64,000 bases of DNA from Psychrobacter glacincola (lineage in GTDB: Bacteria > Pseudomonadota > Gammaproteobacteria > Pseudomonadales > Moraxellaceae), in the NCBI RefSeq assembly GCF_904846075.1, contig NZ_CAJGZH010000001.1, forward strand, positions 806,001 through 870,000. Direction: 5' to 3'. Shown here piece by piece: positions 47,067 to 55,338 of this stretch. The position numbers and the translations under genes are program-made. The notes under the pieces are model-generated. The model was not told where the DNA came from and searched no databases. It saw only the letters and a list, made by a program, of their open reading frames with translations. Every line of letters starts with the position of its first letter. The stretch's first letter is position 1.

Positions 47067-47426
47067 ATGCGCCATCGTAAGAGTGGAGTCAAGCTGGGTC
47101 GTACCGGCAGTCATCGTAAGGCAATGTTTCAGAACATGACTAACTCATTATTTGAGCATGAACTGATCAAAACAACTTTACCAAAAGCAAAAGAGTTACG
47201 TCGCGTTGCCGAGCCATTAATCACTATGGCTAAAAAAGACAGCGTTGCTAACCGTCGCTTGGCATTTAGCCGTATGCGTAGCAAAGCTATGGTAGGCAAA
47301 CTATTTGGCACGTTAGGTCCTCGTTACCAGACCCGCCCAGGTGGATATTTGCGTATCGTAAAATGTGGTTACCGTGATGGTGACAATGCGCCAATGGCAT
47401 ATGTAGAATTGGTTGATCGCGACTAA
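47067..47426 (+). CDS. rplQ: 50S ribosomal protein L17
   Basis: L17 is a tunnel-exit-side 50S protein and usually ends the alpha operon. The 119 residues start [20 protein letters not shown] and include [20 protein letters not shown] and the end [21 protein letters not shown] chose the ATG at 47067, 9 nt after AAGGA; a TTG two codons upstream is not supported. Confidence 0.98.
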   Translation: MRHRKSGVKLGRTGSHRKAMFQNMTNSLFEHELIKTTLPKAKELRRVAEPLITMAKKDSVANRRLAFSRMRSKAMVGKLFGTLGPRYQTRPGGYLRIVKCGYRDGDNAPMAYVELVDRD

Positions 47427-47452
47427 TTTTATAATAAGCAAAAAATGTATAT

Positions 47453-47484
47453 AAAAAAGCTCCAATTCAATTGGAGCTTTTTTT
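47453..47484. terminator. Bidirectional terminator after rplQ and yciO
   Basis: A 10-bp perfect stem AGCTCCAATT / AATTGGAGCT is flanked by A6 on the left and T8 on the right. It ends the alpha operon and the convergent yciO. Confidence 0.92.
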
Positions 47485-47504
47485 GTGTCTGATGCTTTAG
47501 TCTA

Positions 47505-48125
47505 TTAGCGTAGTAGTGAATCTACATCCGCGGCACCTTGTCTGATAATTTCAGGCTGGCTACCAGTCATATCAACGATAGTAGTTAGTTTAGTGGTCTT
47601 TACACCTGCATTTATCAAACCGTCGATTTGATTGCCTAATAAATCCTCAATCTCAAAGGGATCATCTAGTATGTCATCACGGTTAGGCAGTATTAATGAA
47701 CTGGTTAAGATAGGTTCATCCATGGCCTCTAAAAGCGCTTGCGCAATGGGGTTGCTCGGTACGCGGATACCGATGGTTTTTTTCTTCGCATGTGCCAATT
47801 TTTTTGGTACGTCTTTTGTGGCATTGAGGATAAAGGTGATGGGCGCAGGAGTAAGTGCTTTAAGCTGTTTAAATTGTACATTGTCTACTGCGGCATAGTT
47901 GGCAATTTCGCTTAAGTCACGGCATAGCAAGGTAAACTGGTGCTTGTCATCAAGCTCACGAATTTGTTTGAGCTTATCGAGTGCATCCTTTGCCCCTAAG
48001 CGACAACCAAAAGCATAGCTGGTATCGGTAGGGTAGATAATGAGTTGGTCTTTGCGTAACAAATCCGCCACTTGCTCAATAAGACGTGGCTGTGGATTTT
48101 CTGGATGAATATAAAATACTTGCAT
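47505..48125 (-). CDS. yciO: YciO family protein (Sua5/YrdC/YwlC fold)
   Basis: YciO is related to the TsaC/YrdC threonylcarbamoyl-AMP synthases that act in tRNA t6A formation, but its own role is less certain. The 206 residues track E. coli YciO: FYIHPENPQPRLIEQ at the start, IIYPTDTSYAFGC, FTLLCRDLSEIANYA and TIGIRVPSNPIAQALLEAM. The yrdC pattern (YPTDT.Y..GC) is intact. The gene is monocistronic on the minus strand, converging on rplQ. Confidence 0.93.
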   Translation of the reverse strand: MQVFYIHPENPQPRLIEQVADLLRKDQLIIYPTDTSYAFGCRLGAKDALDKLKQIRELDDKHQFTLLCRDLSEIANYAAVDNVQFKQLKALTPAPITFILNATKDVPKKLAHAKKKTIGIRVPSNPIAQALLEAMDEPILTSSLILPNRDDILDDPFEIEDLLGNQIDGLINAGVKTTKLTTIVDMTGSQPEIIRQGAADVDSLLR

Positions 48126-48343
48126 AGCAATTCCTTATTTTATAATTATGGGTTTTTAAATGTGGGGTTTTTGACTAAGTAGAATATTGGTAGCGCGCAT
48201 GCTTCTTTCACTAAGTTTACTAAAAAAGCATCACTGCCTTCCTAGTATAGCGCAAAGCCAATATAAGTTTGATTGCAAGCCGTTACTATGCGTAGACAAT
48301 CGTTAACGCAAAAATGCCACACCTTTACGTTGATATACTGCTG

Positions 48344-49102
48344 TTACTCTGGATCAGCTATAGAGACACTGAGTAAGGCGTGTAATAAAGTCTTAGCATC
48401 AGGTGGCAATATATTGGGCTTAGCGATGTATTGTTGCACTTGTCGGTAGACGTCATTTGCGAATGTACTATTGCTCGTATCAAAGTCAGCAAACAGGTTG
48501 TCTTGTGAGACTTGAAACTGCCGTTCACAAGCGAGAGTAAATAAACACTCTAATGCTTGAGGCTTAATCTCTACACGTTCAAATGCTTGCTGCTGAGCGG
48601 CAGTACGCCCATCTGGTGCGTACCAGTAGCCAAAGTCAGCCAAACGTCTACGAGCCTCTCCAGCCACACACCAATGGCTCATTTCATGCAACGCACTAGC
48701 AAAAAATCCATGAGCGAATGCAATTTTTGCGGGTTCGTTATTTTGTGCCGGAAAGTACTCTGGTTCTCCTTGTCCACGAACCAATGTCACATTTTGATGA
48801 GCGAATAAATTATTGAATAATTGGATGAGCCAATCAGTAGCCGCTTGCTCGTATTTATTAACCAATGATGGAGTGCCATCTAAGCCTTTGATAGTAGCTA
48901 ACCTTTCTAACCTTTGCCATTCACTTTTTACATCCTCTAAGCACTGATTGTTTTTAAGGTTCCACGAGTCAGTGGAAGAGGCATTCACATTACTGGTTAA
49001 CGTAGTGAGACGTTGTAATAGTATCTTTGCTTCAAGTGGAGAAAGTAGGTTCGAGAAGTCAGGTTTATCATTAAACACATTCATAGGTAAAGCACTGGTC
49101 AA
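48344..49102 (-). CDS. epmC: Elongation factor P hydroxylase EpmC-like protein
   Basis: EpmC (YfcM) hydroxylates the beta-lysyl-lysine on EF-P in the final, non-essential step of that modification. The metal-binding HExxH is in SALHEMSHWCVAGEARRRL, and the family blocks IAFAHGFFASAL, DFGYWYAPDGR and EIKPQALECLF are present. The protein is 252 residues against about 180 in E. coli. The extra N-terminal 70 or so residues (after MTSALPMNVFND) have no recognised domain. Other EF-P modification genes (epmA, epmB) are not in this window. No strong ribosome-binding site is seen. Confidence 0.88.
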   Translation of the reverse strand: MTSALPMNVFNDKPDFSNLLSPLEAKILLQRLTTLTSNVNASSTDSWNLKNNQCLEDVKSEWQRLERLATIKGLDGTPSLVNKYEQAATDWLIQLFNNLFAHQNVTLVRGQGEPEYFPAQNNEPAKIAFAHGFFASALHEMSHWCVAGEARRRLADFGYWYAPDGRTAAQQQAFERVEIKPQALECLFTLACERQFQVSQDNLFADFDTSNSTFANDVYRQVQQYIAKPNILPPDAKTLLHALLSVSIADPE

Positions 49103-49269
49103 ATAAAAGATAAAAACAAGAACTATCTTTGAATATAAATAGGAGAAATAAAGAGATAAAAATAGAGCTTATATCAAATAAATTTAACATACTAGCGCTA
49201 GCGTCGCTCAATGCTTTCCGTTAGTATGGCAGGCAATATTATACACCGTTTTGATGAATGAGGTCGCGC

Positions 49270-49863
49270 ATGTCAAGCACTCCAGAAAGTAAACCGTCAG
49301 CAGGTTATGCTGATAATAAAAAAGCGCCTTTATCTACTAGTATGCCTGAATCTATTTCTTTGGATAAATGGGCAGATACTGGTTATGAATGGACAGGAGA
49401 GGTAGAGCCAAGCGCTTTCAAACGTCTTGCTGCTACCTTAGCCACCGAACATGAACAAGCAAACATCTCGCTTAATGCCAATCTGTATCGCCGCAATAAT
49501 GTCTTACATTTGGCATTCACACTGACGGGTGAAGTTTGGTTAACCTGTCAGCGTTGCCTACAGCCAGTGGCTATCGATTTGTCTGATGATTATAATATTG
49601 CGCTACTAGAAGATGAGAGCCAAGCACGTTCAATCAATGATGAACAAGACTATTTATTACTTGATGAAATTATTACTGAGCCTGCACCAGAGCTTTTATT
49701 GCCATTCAAAAAATTGGTAGAAGATGAGATATTACTGAAGACGCCAATGTCGCCAAAACATGACGACTGTGAAATGACGGTAGAGCAATTTGGTGAGATT
49801 CCAGAAGAGGAAGAAAGCGAAAATCCTTTTGCTGCTTTAGCCTCGCTAAAAGGCAAGTTGTAA
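49270..49863 (+). CDS. yceD: YceD (DUF177) 23S-rRNA accumulation protein
   Basis: YceD precedes rpmF in most bacteria and affects 23S rRNA accumulation. The 197 residues contain the DUF177 features GEVWLTCQRCLQPVAIDLSD (Cys pair), then DEIITEPAPELLLPFKKLVE and DEILLKTPMSPKHDDC. The first 25 residues are a polar leader. I chose the ATG at 49270, 6 nt after GAGG; the in-frame ATG four codons upstream lacks a site. rpmF lies 337 bp downstream, an unusually large gap. Confidence 0.9.
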   Translation: MSSTPESKPSAGYADNKKAPLSTSMPESISLDKWADTGYEWTGEVEPSAFKRLAATLATEHEQANISLNANLYRRNNVLHLAFTLTGEVWLTCQRCLQPVAIDLSDDYNIALLEDESQARSINDEQDYLLLDEIITEPAPELLLPFKKLVEDEILLKTPMSPKHDDCEMTVEQFGEIPEEEESENPFAALASLKGKL

Positions 49864-50200
49864 TCTTATTAAGAGACAAGTCATATATCAATGTACTACT
49901 TAATAAATTTATGATACCTTTCATCAGCTTTCTACCAAAGAGTGAGAAGCAGGGCTTTATTAATCCGCTAAACATGCGTATAATGTCCCGTTTATTGCAT
50001 TCTAGCAATCTGCTACTGGCAGATAGATGCTGATCTTGCAGACTAACTATAGATTTTAGACGTAATCAACACTTTAATACGTGGCAATCTATTTAACTAA
50101 TGATGCGTAAGACTTAGGTTGTTGTGATTATATAGCCTCTGTCAGTGTCGATTAAAGCTGAATTTCAAGCTTATCCCCTTTTAAGTATAGGAGCTATATC
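49864..50200 (+). other. Long interval between yceD and rpmF
   Basis: About 340 bases with no gene. yceD and rpmF are usually a few bases apart, so rpmF probably has its own promoter here; I cannot assign one with confidence. No hairpin with a T-run is evident. Confidence 0.35.
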
Positions 50201-50383
50201 ATGGCCGTTCAAAAAAGTCGTAAAAGTCGTTCTCGTCGTGACATGCGCCGTTCACATCATCGTATGGAAATCGCTGAGATAAGCGTAGATGCTACCACTG
50301 GTGAAAAACATCGTCGTCATCACATGACTAAAGATGGTTTCTACCGTGGTCGCCAGTTGTTTAAAGTTAGTCAAGACGCTTAA
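50201..50383 (+). CDS. rpmF: 50S ribosomal protein L32
   Basis: L32 is a small 50S protein. The 60 residues start [20 protein letters not shown] and end [16 protein letters not shown]. The central zinc Cys residues found in C-plus forms are absent, as usual for gammaproteobacteria. TAGGAGCTATATC precedes the ATG. Confidence 0.97.
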
Positions 50384-50406
50384 ATTATTGGCTATTCAAT
50401 AGCTAA

Positions 50407-50451
50407 TTGCAAAAATAATGATAGTACTGGTGACTGTCATTATTTTTGCAA
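50407..50451 (+). terminator. Hairpin after rpmF
   Basis: A perfect 15-bp stem TTGCAAAAATAATGA / TCATTATTTTTGCAA with a 15-nt loop. The T5 tract is inside the right arm. Confidence 0.6.
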
Positions 50452-50484
50452 CGCTGTTATTAGGTAATATGCTTTGAGCTGAAG

Positions 50485-50538
50485 AAAGCCAAGTTATTTC
50501 GCTATCATATATTATGTGGCTAGATAACTTGGCTTTTT
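50485..50538 (+). terminator. Second terminator-like hairpin after rpmF
   Basis: A perfect 13-bp stem AAAGCCAAGTTAT / ATAACTTGGCTTT with a 26-nt loop, running into T5. Confidence 0.65.
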
Positions 50539-50820
50539 GCTATTGGCTTTTATGGTAGGTATTTGAACAATCTTTTACCATGTGCCTTTAGAAAATATGA
50601 AAATGAACCGATATACTCTACCATTTTAATTTGAGTGGTATCTTTTACTATACGTGTTTCAGTAGCATCCGCTATGATAATAGTGTGCGTCAGTGTATAG
50701 TTTATCGATAATCCGTTTTTTTAGACAAATACTAAAGCAACGGCTTTATATCGCCTCTAATAATATAATAAACCCCAATTGTTTTTAGGGATATTTCCAA
50801 TTAAATAAGGAATATTGGTT

Positions 50821-51789
50821 ATGGCCTCTGTACCCGATATGGTAAAAAAGCCGCCGACACGTATTGCGGTAATTTTTCCTGGTCAAGGATCGCAAGTAGT
50901 CGGGATGACTAGTGAGCTTGCTGAAATCTATCCAGAGATTCTCGATACCTTTACTGAAGCTAGCGCCGCGCTTGGTGAAGACTTATGGGCAATCTGTCAA
51001 AATGAAGAAAAACTCAATCAAACACAATATACTCAGCCAGCATTACTGACGGCCAGTATCGCCATTTGGCGTATCTTAAAACAAAAAATAACCACAGCGC
51101 CTTGTTATTTAGCGGGTCATTCTCTAGGTGAGTACAGTGCGCTTTGTGCGGCTGAAGTCATATCGCTTGCTGATGCGGTTAAATTGGTACATAAGCGCGG
51201 TCAGTTGATGCAAGAAGCCGTTGTAGGTGTCGATACTGCCATGGCAGCAGTGTTAGGGCTTGAGGATAATCGAGTAGAAAATTTGTGTGAGCAAGCGACT
51301 GAACATGTCGAAGGTGCCATTGTAGGTGCAGCCAACTTTAATAGTCCAGGACAAGTGGTGATATCGGGTAATGCTGCTGGTGTGAATGCAGTTATTGATA
51401 AAGTGCAAAACACTGGCAAAAAATCTATCCCGCTAAAGGTCAGCGTACCATCACATTGCGCGCTTATGGAGCCAGCCAGTAGTGCATTGGCTGAGATTCT
51501 GGCAGAAATAAAATTTGATCAAGCGACGATTCCTGTTATCCAAAATCGACATGCGCGTGTTGAGAGCAGTGCGGTAGGTATCAAGCAGGCACTAACAGAG
51601 CAATTAAGCCAACCAGTATTATGGTCAAAAACCATGCAAGAGCTGGCTGACAAGCAAATTAATATTTTAATCGAATGTGGCAGTGGTAATGTGTTGAGCA
51701 ACTTGGCGAAGCGCCAAGCACAGCCAATTACGAGCTATCCTACTGACAAGCCCGCTCGTCTTGATAAATTAATGGAGGTGTTATCATGA
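50821..51789 (+). CDS. fabD: Malonyl-CoA:ACP transacylase
   Basis: FabD moves malonyl from CoA to ACP, loading the extender unit of type II fatty-acid synthesis. The 322 residues show IAVIFPGQGSQVVGM, the nucleophile Ser101 in GHSLGEYSAL and the catalytic His212 in VPSHCALM. I chose the ATG at 50821, 10 nt after AAGG; an in-frame TTG two codons upstream is only 4 nt from that site. fabG overlaps the end by 4 bp. Confidence 0.97.
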   Translation: MASVPDMVKKPPTRIAVIFPGQGSQVVGMTSELAEIYPEILDTFTEASAALGEDLWAICQNEEKLNQTQYTQPALLTASIAIWRILKQKITTAPCYLAGHSLGEYSALCAAEVISLADAVKLVHKRGQLMQEAVVGVDTAMAAVLGLEDNRVENLCEQATEHVEGAIVGAANFNSPGQVVISGNAAGVNAVIDKVQNTGKKSIPLKVSVPSHCALMEPASSALAEILAEIKFDQATIPVIQNRHARVESSAVGIKQALTEQLSQPVLWSKTMQELADKQINILIECGSGNVLSNLAKRQAQPITSYPTDKPARLDKLMEVLS

Positions 51790-52514
51790 GTCGTACGATT
51801 ACTCTAGTGACAGGTGCTAGCCGTGGTATTGGTAAAGCCGTTGCCAAACGCTTCGCCAAAGAAGGACATTTTGTTATTGGTACAGCGACTACGGAAAAAG
51901 GTGCTGAGCTGATTGATGGTTATCTCCACGATAGTGGCGGTATTGGACGTGTTTTAGACGTGCGCGATACCGCACAAATTGATAAGCTGTTTGAAGAGAT
52001 TGAGAGCGTCTATGGCGCAGTACAAGTCTTGGTCAATAATGCAGGTATCACCCAAGATGGTCTGCTGATGCGTATGAAAGATGACGATTGGGAAAATGTT
52101 ATCGATACCAATTTGACGTCGGTATACCGTATGAGTAAACGTGCCGTACGCGGTATGATGAAAGCACGCCGTGGCCGTATTATTAATATCACCTCTGTAG
52201 TCGCTCAAATGGGCAATGCAGGCCAATCTAACTATGCGGCGACCAAGGCTGGCGTAGAAGGGTTTAGCCGTACGCTTGCACGTGAGATTGGTTCACGCCA
52301 AGTGACCATCAACTGCGTGGCACCAGGCTTGATCGAAACGGATATGACAGATGAGCTTGATGAGCGTCTATTGAACTCTATGTTAGATGCTGTACCTATT
52401 AGTCGTCTTGGTCAGCCAGAAGACATCGCTGCAGCGGTACATTTCTTAGCTAGCGATGAGGCCAGCTATATCACAGGTGCTGTCATTCCTGTCAATGGTG
52501 GCATGTATATGTAG
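51786..52514 (+). CDS. fabG: 3-oxoacyl-ACP reductase
   Basis: FabG reduces 3-oxoacyl-ACP with NADPH. The 242 residues form a short-chain dehydrogenase with the cofactor motif TGASRGIG (about residues 9-16), NNAG, and the catalytic S137, Y150 and K154 (ITSVVAQ, SNYAATKAG). The C-terminal ITGAVIPVNGGMYM is typical. The start is coupled to fabD (ATGA). Confidence 0.98.
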   Translation: MSRTITLVTGASRGIGKAVAKRFAKEGHFVIGTATTEKGAELIDGYLHDSGGIGRVLDVRDTAQIDKLFEEIESVYGAVQVLVNNAGITQDGLLMRMKDDDWENVIDTNLTSVYRMSKRAVRGMMKARRGRIINITSVVAQMGNAGQSNYAATKAGVEGFSRTLAREIGSRQVTINCVAPGLIETDMTDELDERLLNSMLDAVPISRLGQPEDIAAAVHFLASDEASYITGAVIPVNGGMYM

Positions 52515-52608
52515 TCAATATACGAGCGTTACATAGTTATAATAAAAAACTGTGTGAACGAGTGTAAACTATAATAAAGGGTGCTATAATGACGGATACT
52601 TTTGAGTC

Positions 52609-52636
52609 AAAGCCCTGTATGATAACAGGGCTTTAT
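52609..52636 (+). terminator. Hairpin between fabG and acpP
   Basis: A perfect 10-bp stem AAAGCCCTGT / ACAGGGCTTT with a 6-nt loop and a short T tract. It could partly separate fabDG from acpP, which is usually made in excess. Confidence 0.6.
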
Positions 52637-52784
52637 TAGACATCAGACAAACTGTATAACATGTAATAGAGTACTCAGACAGCATTGCTGGTCTGGCAAA
52701 CGCATTTTATATACCATGCTATAGCGTTAAATAAGGCGATATAGCAGTTTATTAAAAATAATAGATGATAACGGAGTGATCTAC

Positions 52785-53021
52785 ATGAGTAATGATATCG
52801 AGCTAAGAGTAAAAGCAGCAGTAGCTGAGCAACTAGGTATGAATGTTGAAGACATCAACAACGATGCTTCATTCATGGAAGACCTAGGTGCAGATTCTTT
52901 AGATCTAGTTGAATTGGTTATGTCATTTGAAAGTGATTTTGGTATCACTATTCCTGATGAAGATTCTGCAGAATTGACTACTGTTCAAAAAGCAATCGAT
53001 TACGTACAAGCCCAACTATAA
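52785..53021 (+). CDS. acpP: Acyl carrier protein
   Basis: ACP carries growing acyl chains on 4'-phosphopantetheine. The 78 residues include the attachment Ser38 in [13 protein letters not shown] and the acidic helices ([26 protein letters not shown]). CGGAG lies 8 nt before the ATG; a GTG three codons upstream is not supported. No fabF follows. Confidence 0.98.
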   Translation: MSNDIELRVKAAVAEQLGMNVEDINNDASFMEDLGADSLDLVELVMSFESDFGITIPDEDSAELTTVQKAIDYVQAQL

Positions 53022-53050
53022 TTTGCTACTTATTTAGCAGATTTATAATG

Positions 53051-53081
53051 CCGCTTATCTGATTAGATAGGCGGTTTTTTT
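53051..53081 (+). terminator. Intrinsic terminator after acpP
   Basis: A 10-bp stem CCGCTTATCT / AGATAGGCGG (one G-U) with a 4-nt loop, followed by T7. Confidence 0.9.
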
Positions 53082-53303
53082 ATGGGTGCGTGATTGTTAT
53101 TTTCAAATGCAGCAATCAAATTTAACATTGACTACGTCAATTCAACATTATTCAACATACTATTACTATCTACATCGACTCACTTTATCTATACTCATAA
53201 TAGTAAGTCGCAGCAAAAGATGCCAGTTAGACATTTAAAATATTGTTTGATTGCGTGTTTTATTAAAAGAATGACAAATAATAATATTTCAAGGAGTAGA
53301 TAT

Positions 53304-53813
53304 ATGGGTATGTTTAGCTTTGCAAAAGATATCGGTGATAAGATTTTTAACCGTGATGACGAAAAGCATGATGCTAAGACAGAAACGAAAGCAGATGCTA
53401 ATACACCAGTACAAAGCAGTGAGCCGAGTGCACAATCAGTTGCCAATATTCTGTTGCGTCGTATCCAACAGCAGAACCTCAATATCAGTAACCTAAAAAT
53501 TAAATATAATGGTTCTACAGATACTGCAGAAATCAGCGGTAATGCTAAAACTCAAGCTGACCGTGAAAAAGCAATTATCGCTATCGGTAACGTGCAAAAC
53601 GTTGCAAAAGTTATTGATAATATCGATATCGAAGAAGATGCGCCTGAGTCAACGATGTATACAGTGAAATCTGGTGATAGCTTGTCTAAGATCGCAAAAG
53701 AGGTTTATGGTTCAGCGGATGATTATATGAAAATCTTTGAAGCCAATAAGCCGATGCTATCTAGCCCTGATAAGATTTATCCTGGTCAAGTACTACGCAT
53801 TCCTAAGCCATAA
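53304..53813 (+). CDS. kbp: BON and LysM domain potassium-binding protein (Kbp/YgaU-like)
   Basis: Kbp is a small cytoplasmic K+-binding protein linked to osmotic stress in E. coli. The 169 residues start MGMFSFAKDIGDKIF, have a BON domain (about 48-112, TAEISGNAKTQADREKAIIA) and a LysM domain (YTVKSGDSLSKIAKEVYG to KIFEANKPMLSSPDKIYPG) ending QVLRIPKP, nearly the E. coli C-terminus. I chose the ATG with AAGGAG 7 nt upstream. An acidic linker between the start and the BON domain is longer than in E. coli (149 residues). There is no signal peptide. Confidence 0.93.
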   Translation: MGMFSFAKDIGDKIFNRDDEKHDAKTETKADANTPVQSSEPSAQSVANILLRRIQQQNLNISNLKIKYNGSTDTAEISGNAKTQADREKAIIAIGNVQNVAKVIDNIDIEEDAPESTMYTVKSGDSLSKIAKEVYGSADDYMKIFEANKPMLSSPDKIYPGQVLRIPKP

Positions 53814-53865
53814 TATGGTTTTGAACTGTCAGAGATATGTTTGAATAAAATAAAGAATGCCTCTT

Positions 53866-53898
53866 ACTATAATAAGAGGCATTTTTTTGGCGTATAGA
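53866..53898. terminator. Terminator after kbp, shared with queG
   Basis: An 11-bp perfect stem AATGCCTCTTA / TAAGAGGCATT with a 6-nt loop, followed by a T7 tract (counting the T of the stem). It lies between convergent genes. Confidence 0.88.
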
Positions 53899-53914
53899 AA
53901 TATAAACTTAAGAT

Positions 53915-55147
53915 TTAGAGCTTTTTTAACTTCTCATACTGTTCAGTTATGGCCCAATTGATATGTACATCGAGCATTTCGTTATGTACGCCCAACTTTG
54001 ATTGTAACTGAGTAATGGTTTCTTCATTACCATTAGCATTTCCAAGACCAATCGCGATATTACGCAAAAAGTTCACATAGCCTGTGCGTCTAAGCGGGCT
54101 GCCTTCAGTTTTTTTCATAAATTCAGCTTCTTGCCATTGCCACAGCTCAAGCAGACTGCTGCTATCAAGGTTATGCCGTGGTGCGAAGTCCTCTACAGGT
54201 GTAAGATTGGCGTAGCGATTCCAAGGACAGATAAGTTGACAGTCGTCACAGCCAAAGATGCGATTACCAATCGCGCGGCGGTATTTTGTATCAATAATAC
54301 CGTCGTGCTCGATAGTGAGGTAGGAGATACAAGCTGCAGCATTGAGCTTATAGGGCGCGACAATCGCTTGAGTGGGACAGATATTGATACAAGCGCTACA
54401 ACTGCCGCAATGCTCTTTGACGGGTTTGTCATCAGGTAACTCAAGGCTAATAAATAGCTCACCCAATACAAAAAATGAACCTGCTTGCTTGTTGATTAAT
54501 AAGGTGTGCTTTCCTGTCCAGCCAAGACCAGCAGCATCGGCAATGGGTCGCTCGAAAATAGGAGCAGAGTCGCTAAAAGGCCTAAAAATAAAATCTTGCT
54601 CTGAACCTATATTGAGGTGTTGCCACTTAGGAAGCATGGCTTCTATCTTTAGTGCCAATTGCTTCAAACGACTGCGCATCGTTTTATGATAGTCGCGTCC
54701 TCTGGCATAACGAGCGATGATACCTTGATTGGGGTAGTCATTGTCAGTAATCGTACGTGGGGTTGGTGCTTGAGTCAGGTAATCCATACGGACACTGATG
54801 ATGGTTTTTGCCCCTTCTACCAGTTGGTCAGGATTTGCCCGCAGTTCATGGTTGTTATGCATAAACTGCAGTTGCCCCTCATAACCTTTTTCGAGCCATT
54901 GTTGCAATTGTACAATCTGCTTAGCAAATAAAGGGTGATGCACCGATAAAAAACCGCAGTCGGCAAACCCTAAAGCCTGTGCTTGGTCTTTAATCCATTG
55001 TTTGACATCTGCTGTGGTGGTAAATGTTGGGCTATTATTTACCTTAATCTTTTTTTCGGACGCAGGCTTAGGTTCAGCAGAGATTTGCTTAGCTGATTTC
55101 TGCTGGGTTGAAGAGATAGACAAGTTTACTTTAGGAAGATTATTCAT
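53915..55147 (-). CDS. queG: Epoxyqueuosine reductase
   Basis: QueG removes the epoxide oxygen from epoxyqueuosine in tRNA, the last step of queuosine synthesis, using cobalamin and two 4Fe-4S clusters. The 410 residues carry the ferredoxin-like Cys sets CGSCSACINICPTQAI and CDDCQLICPWN, and the substrate region IISVRMDYL, YARGRDYHK. The N-terminal 35 residues (Ser/Lys/Gln-rich) extend beyond the 379-residue enteric protein. It is divergent from nnr, a frequent neighbour. Confidence 0.96.
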   Translation of the reverse strand: MNNLPKVNLSISSTQQKSAKQISAEPKPASEKKIKVNNSPTFTTTADVKQWIKDQAQALGFADCGFLSVHHPLFAKQIVQLQQWLEKGYEGQLQFMHNNHELRANPDQLVEGAKTIISVRMDYLTQAPTPRTITDNDYPNQGIIARYARGRDYHKTMRSRLKQLALKIEAMLPKWQHLNIGSEQDFIFRPFSDSAPIFERPIADAAGLGWTGKHTLLINKQAGSFFVLGELFISLELPDDKPVKEHCGSCSACINICPTQAIVAPYKLNAAACISYLTIEHDGIIDTKYRRAIGNRIFGCDDCQLICPWNRYANLTPVEDFAPRHNLDSSSLLELWQWQEAEFMKKTEGSPLRRTGYVNFLRNIAIGLGNANGNEETITQLQSKLGVHNEMLDVHINWAITEQYEKLKKL

Positions 55148-55338
55148 GTGTGACAGTAGGCGATAGAGTGAATATCGATATAATAAGCCAGTGAGCTAAG
55201 AGCGCAAGTATAAAAGCAAATAATTTTACATTCATATCGATACATACGTTGATGTAAGCGTTTGCTAAGCTGATGCTAAATGATAGTAATCATATCTCAA
55301 TAAAATAAAAATCAGCAAAAAATACTCAAGGATTAGTT

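Larger units (their letters stand above)
50384..50820 (+). other. Interval between rpmF and fabD with two strong hairpins
   Basis: About 440 bases without a gene. Two terminator-like hairpins lie in the left half (described separately). plsX and fabH, which commonly separate rpmF and fabD, are absent. A loose ACTATACGTGTTTCAGT sequence near 50647-50663 shares the ACGTGT core of the accD palindrome but is not a good palindrome. Confidence 0.5.
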
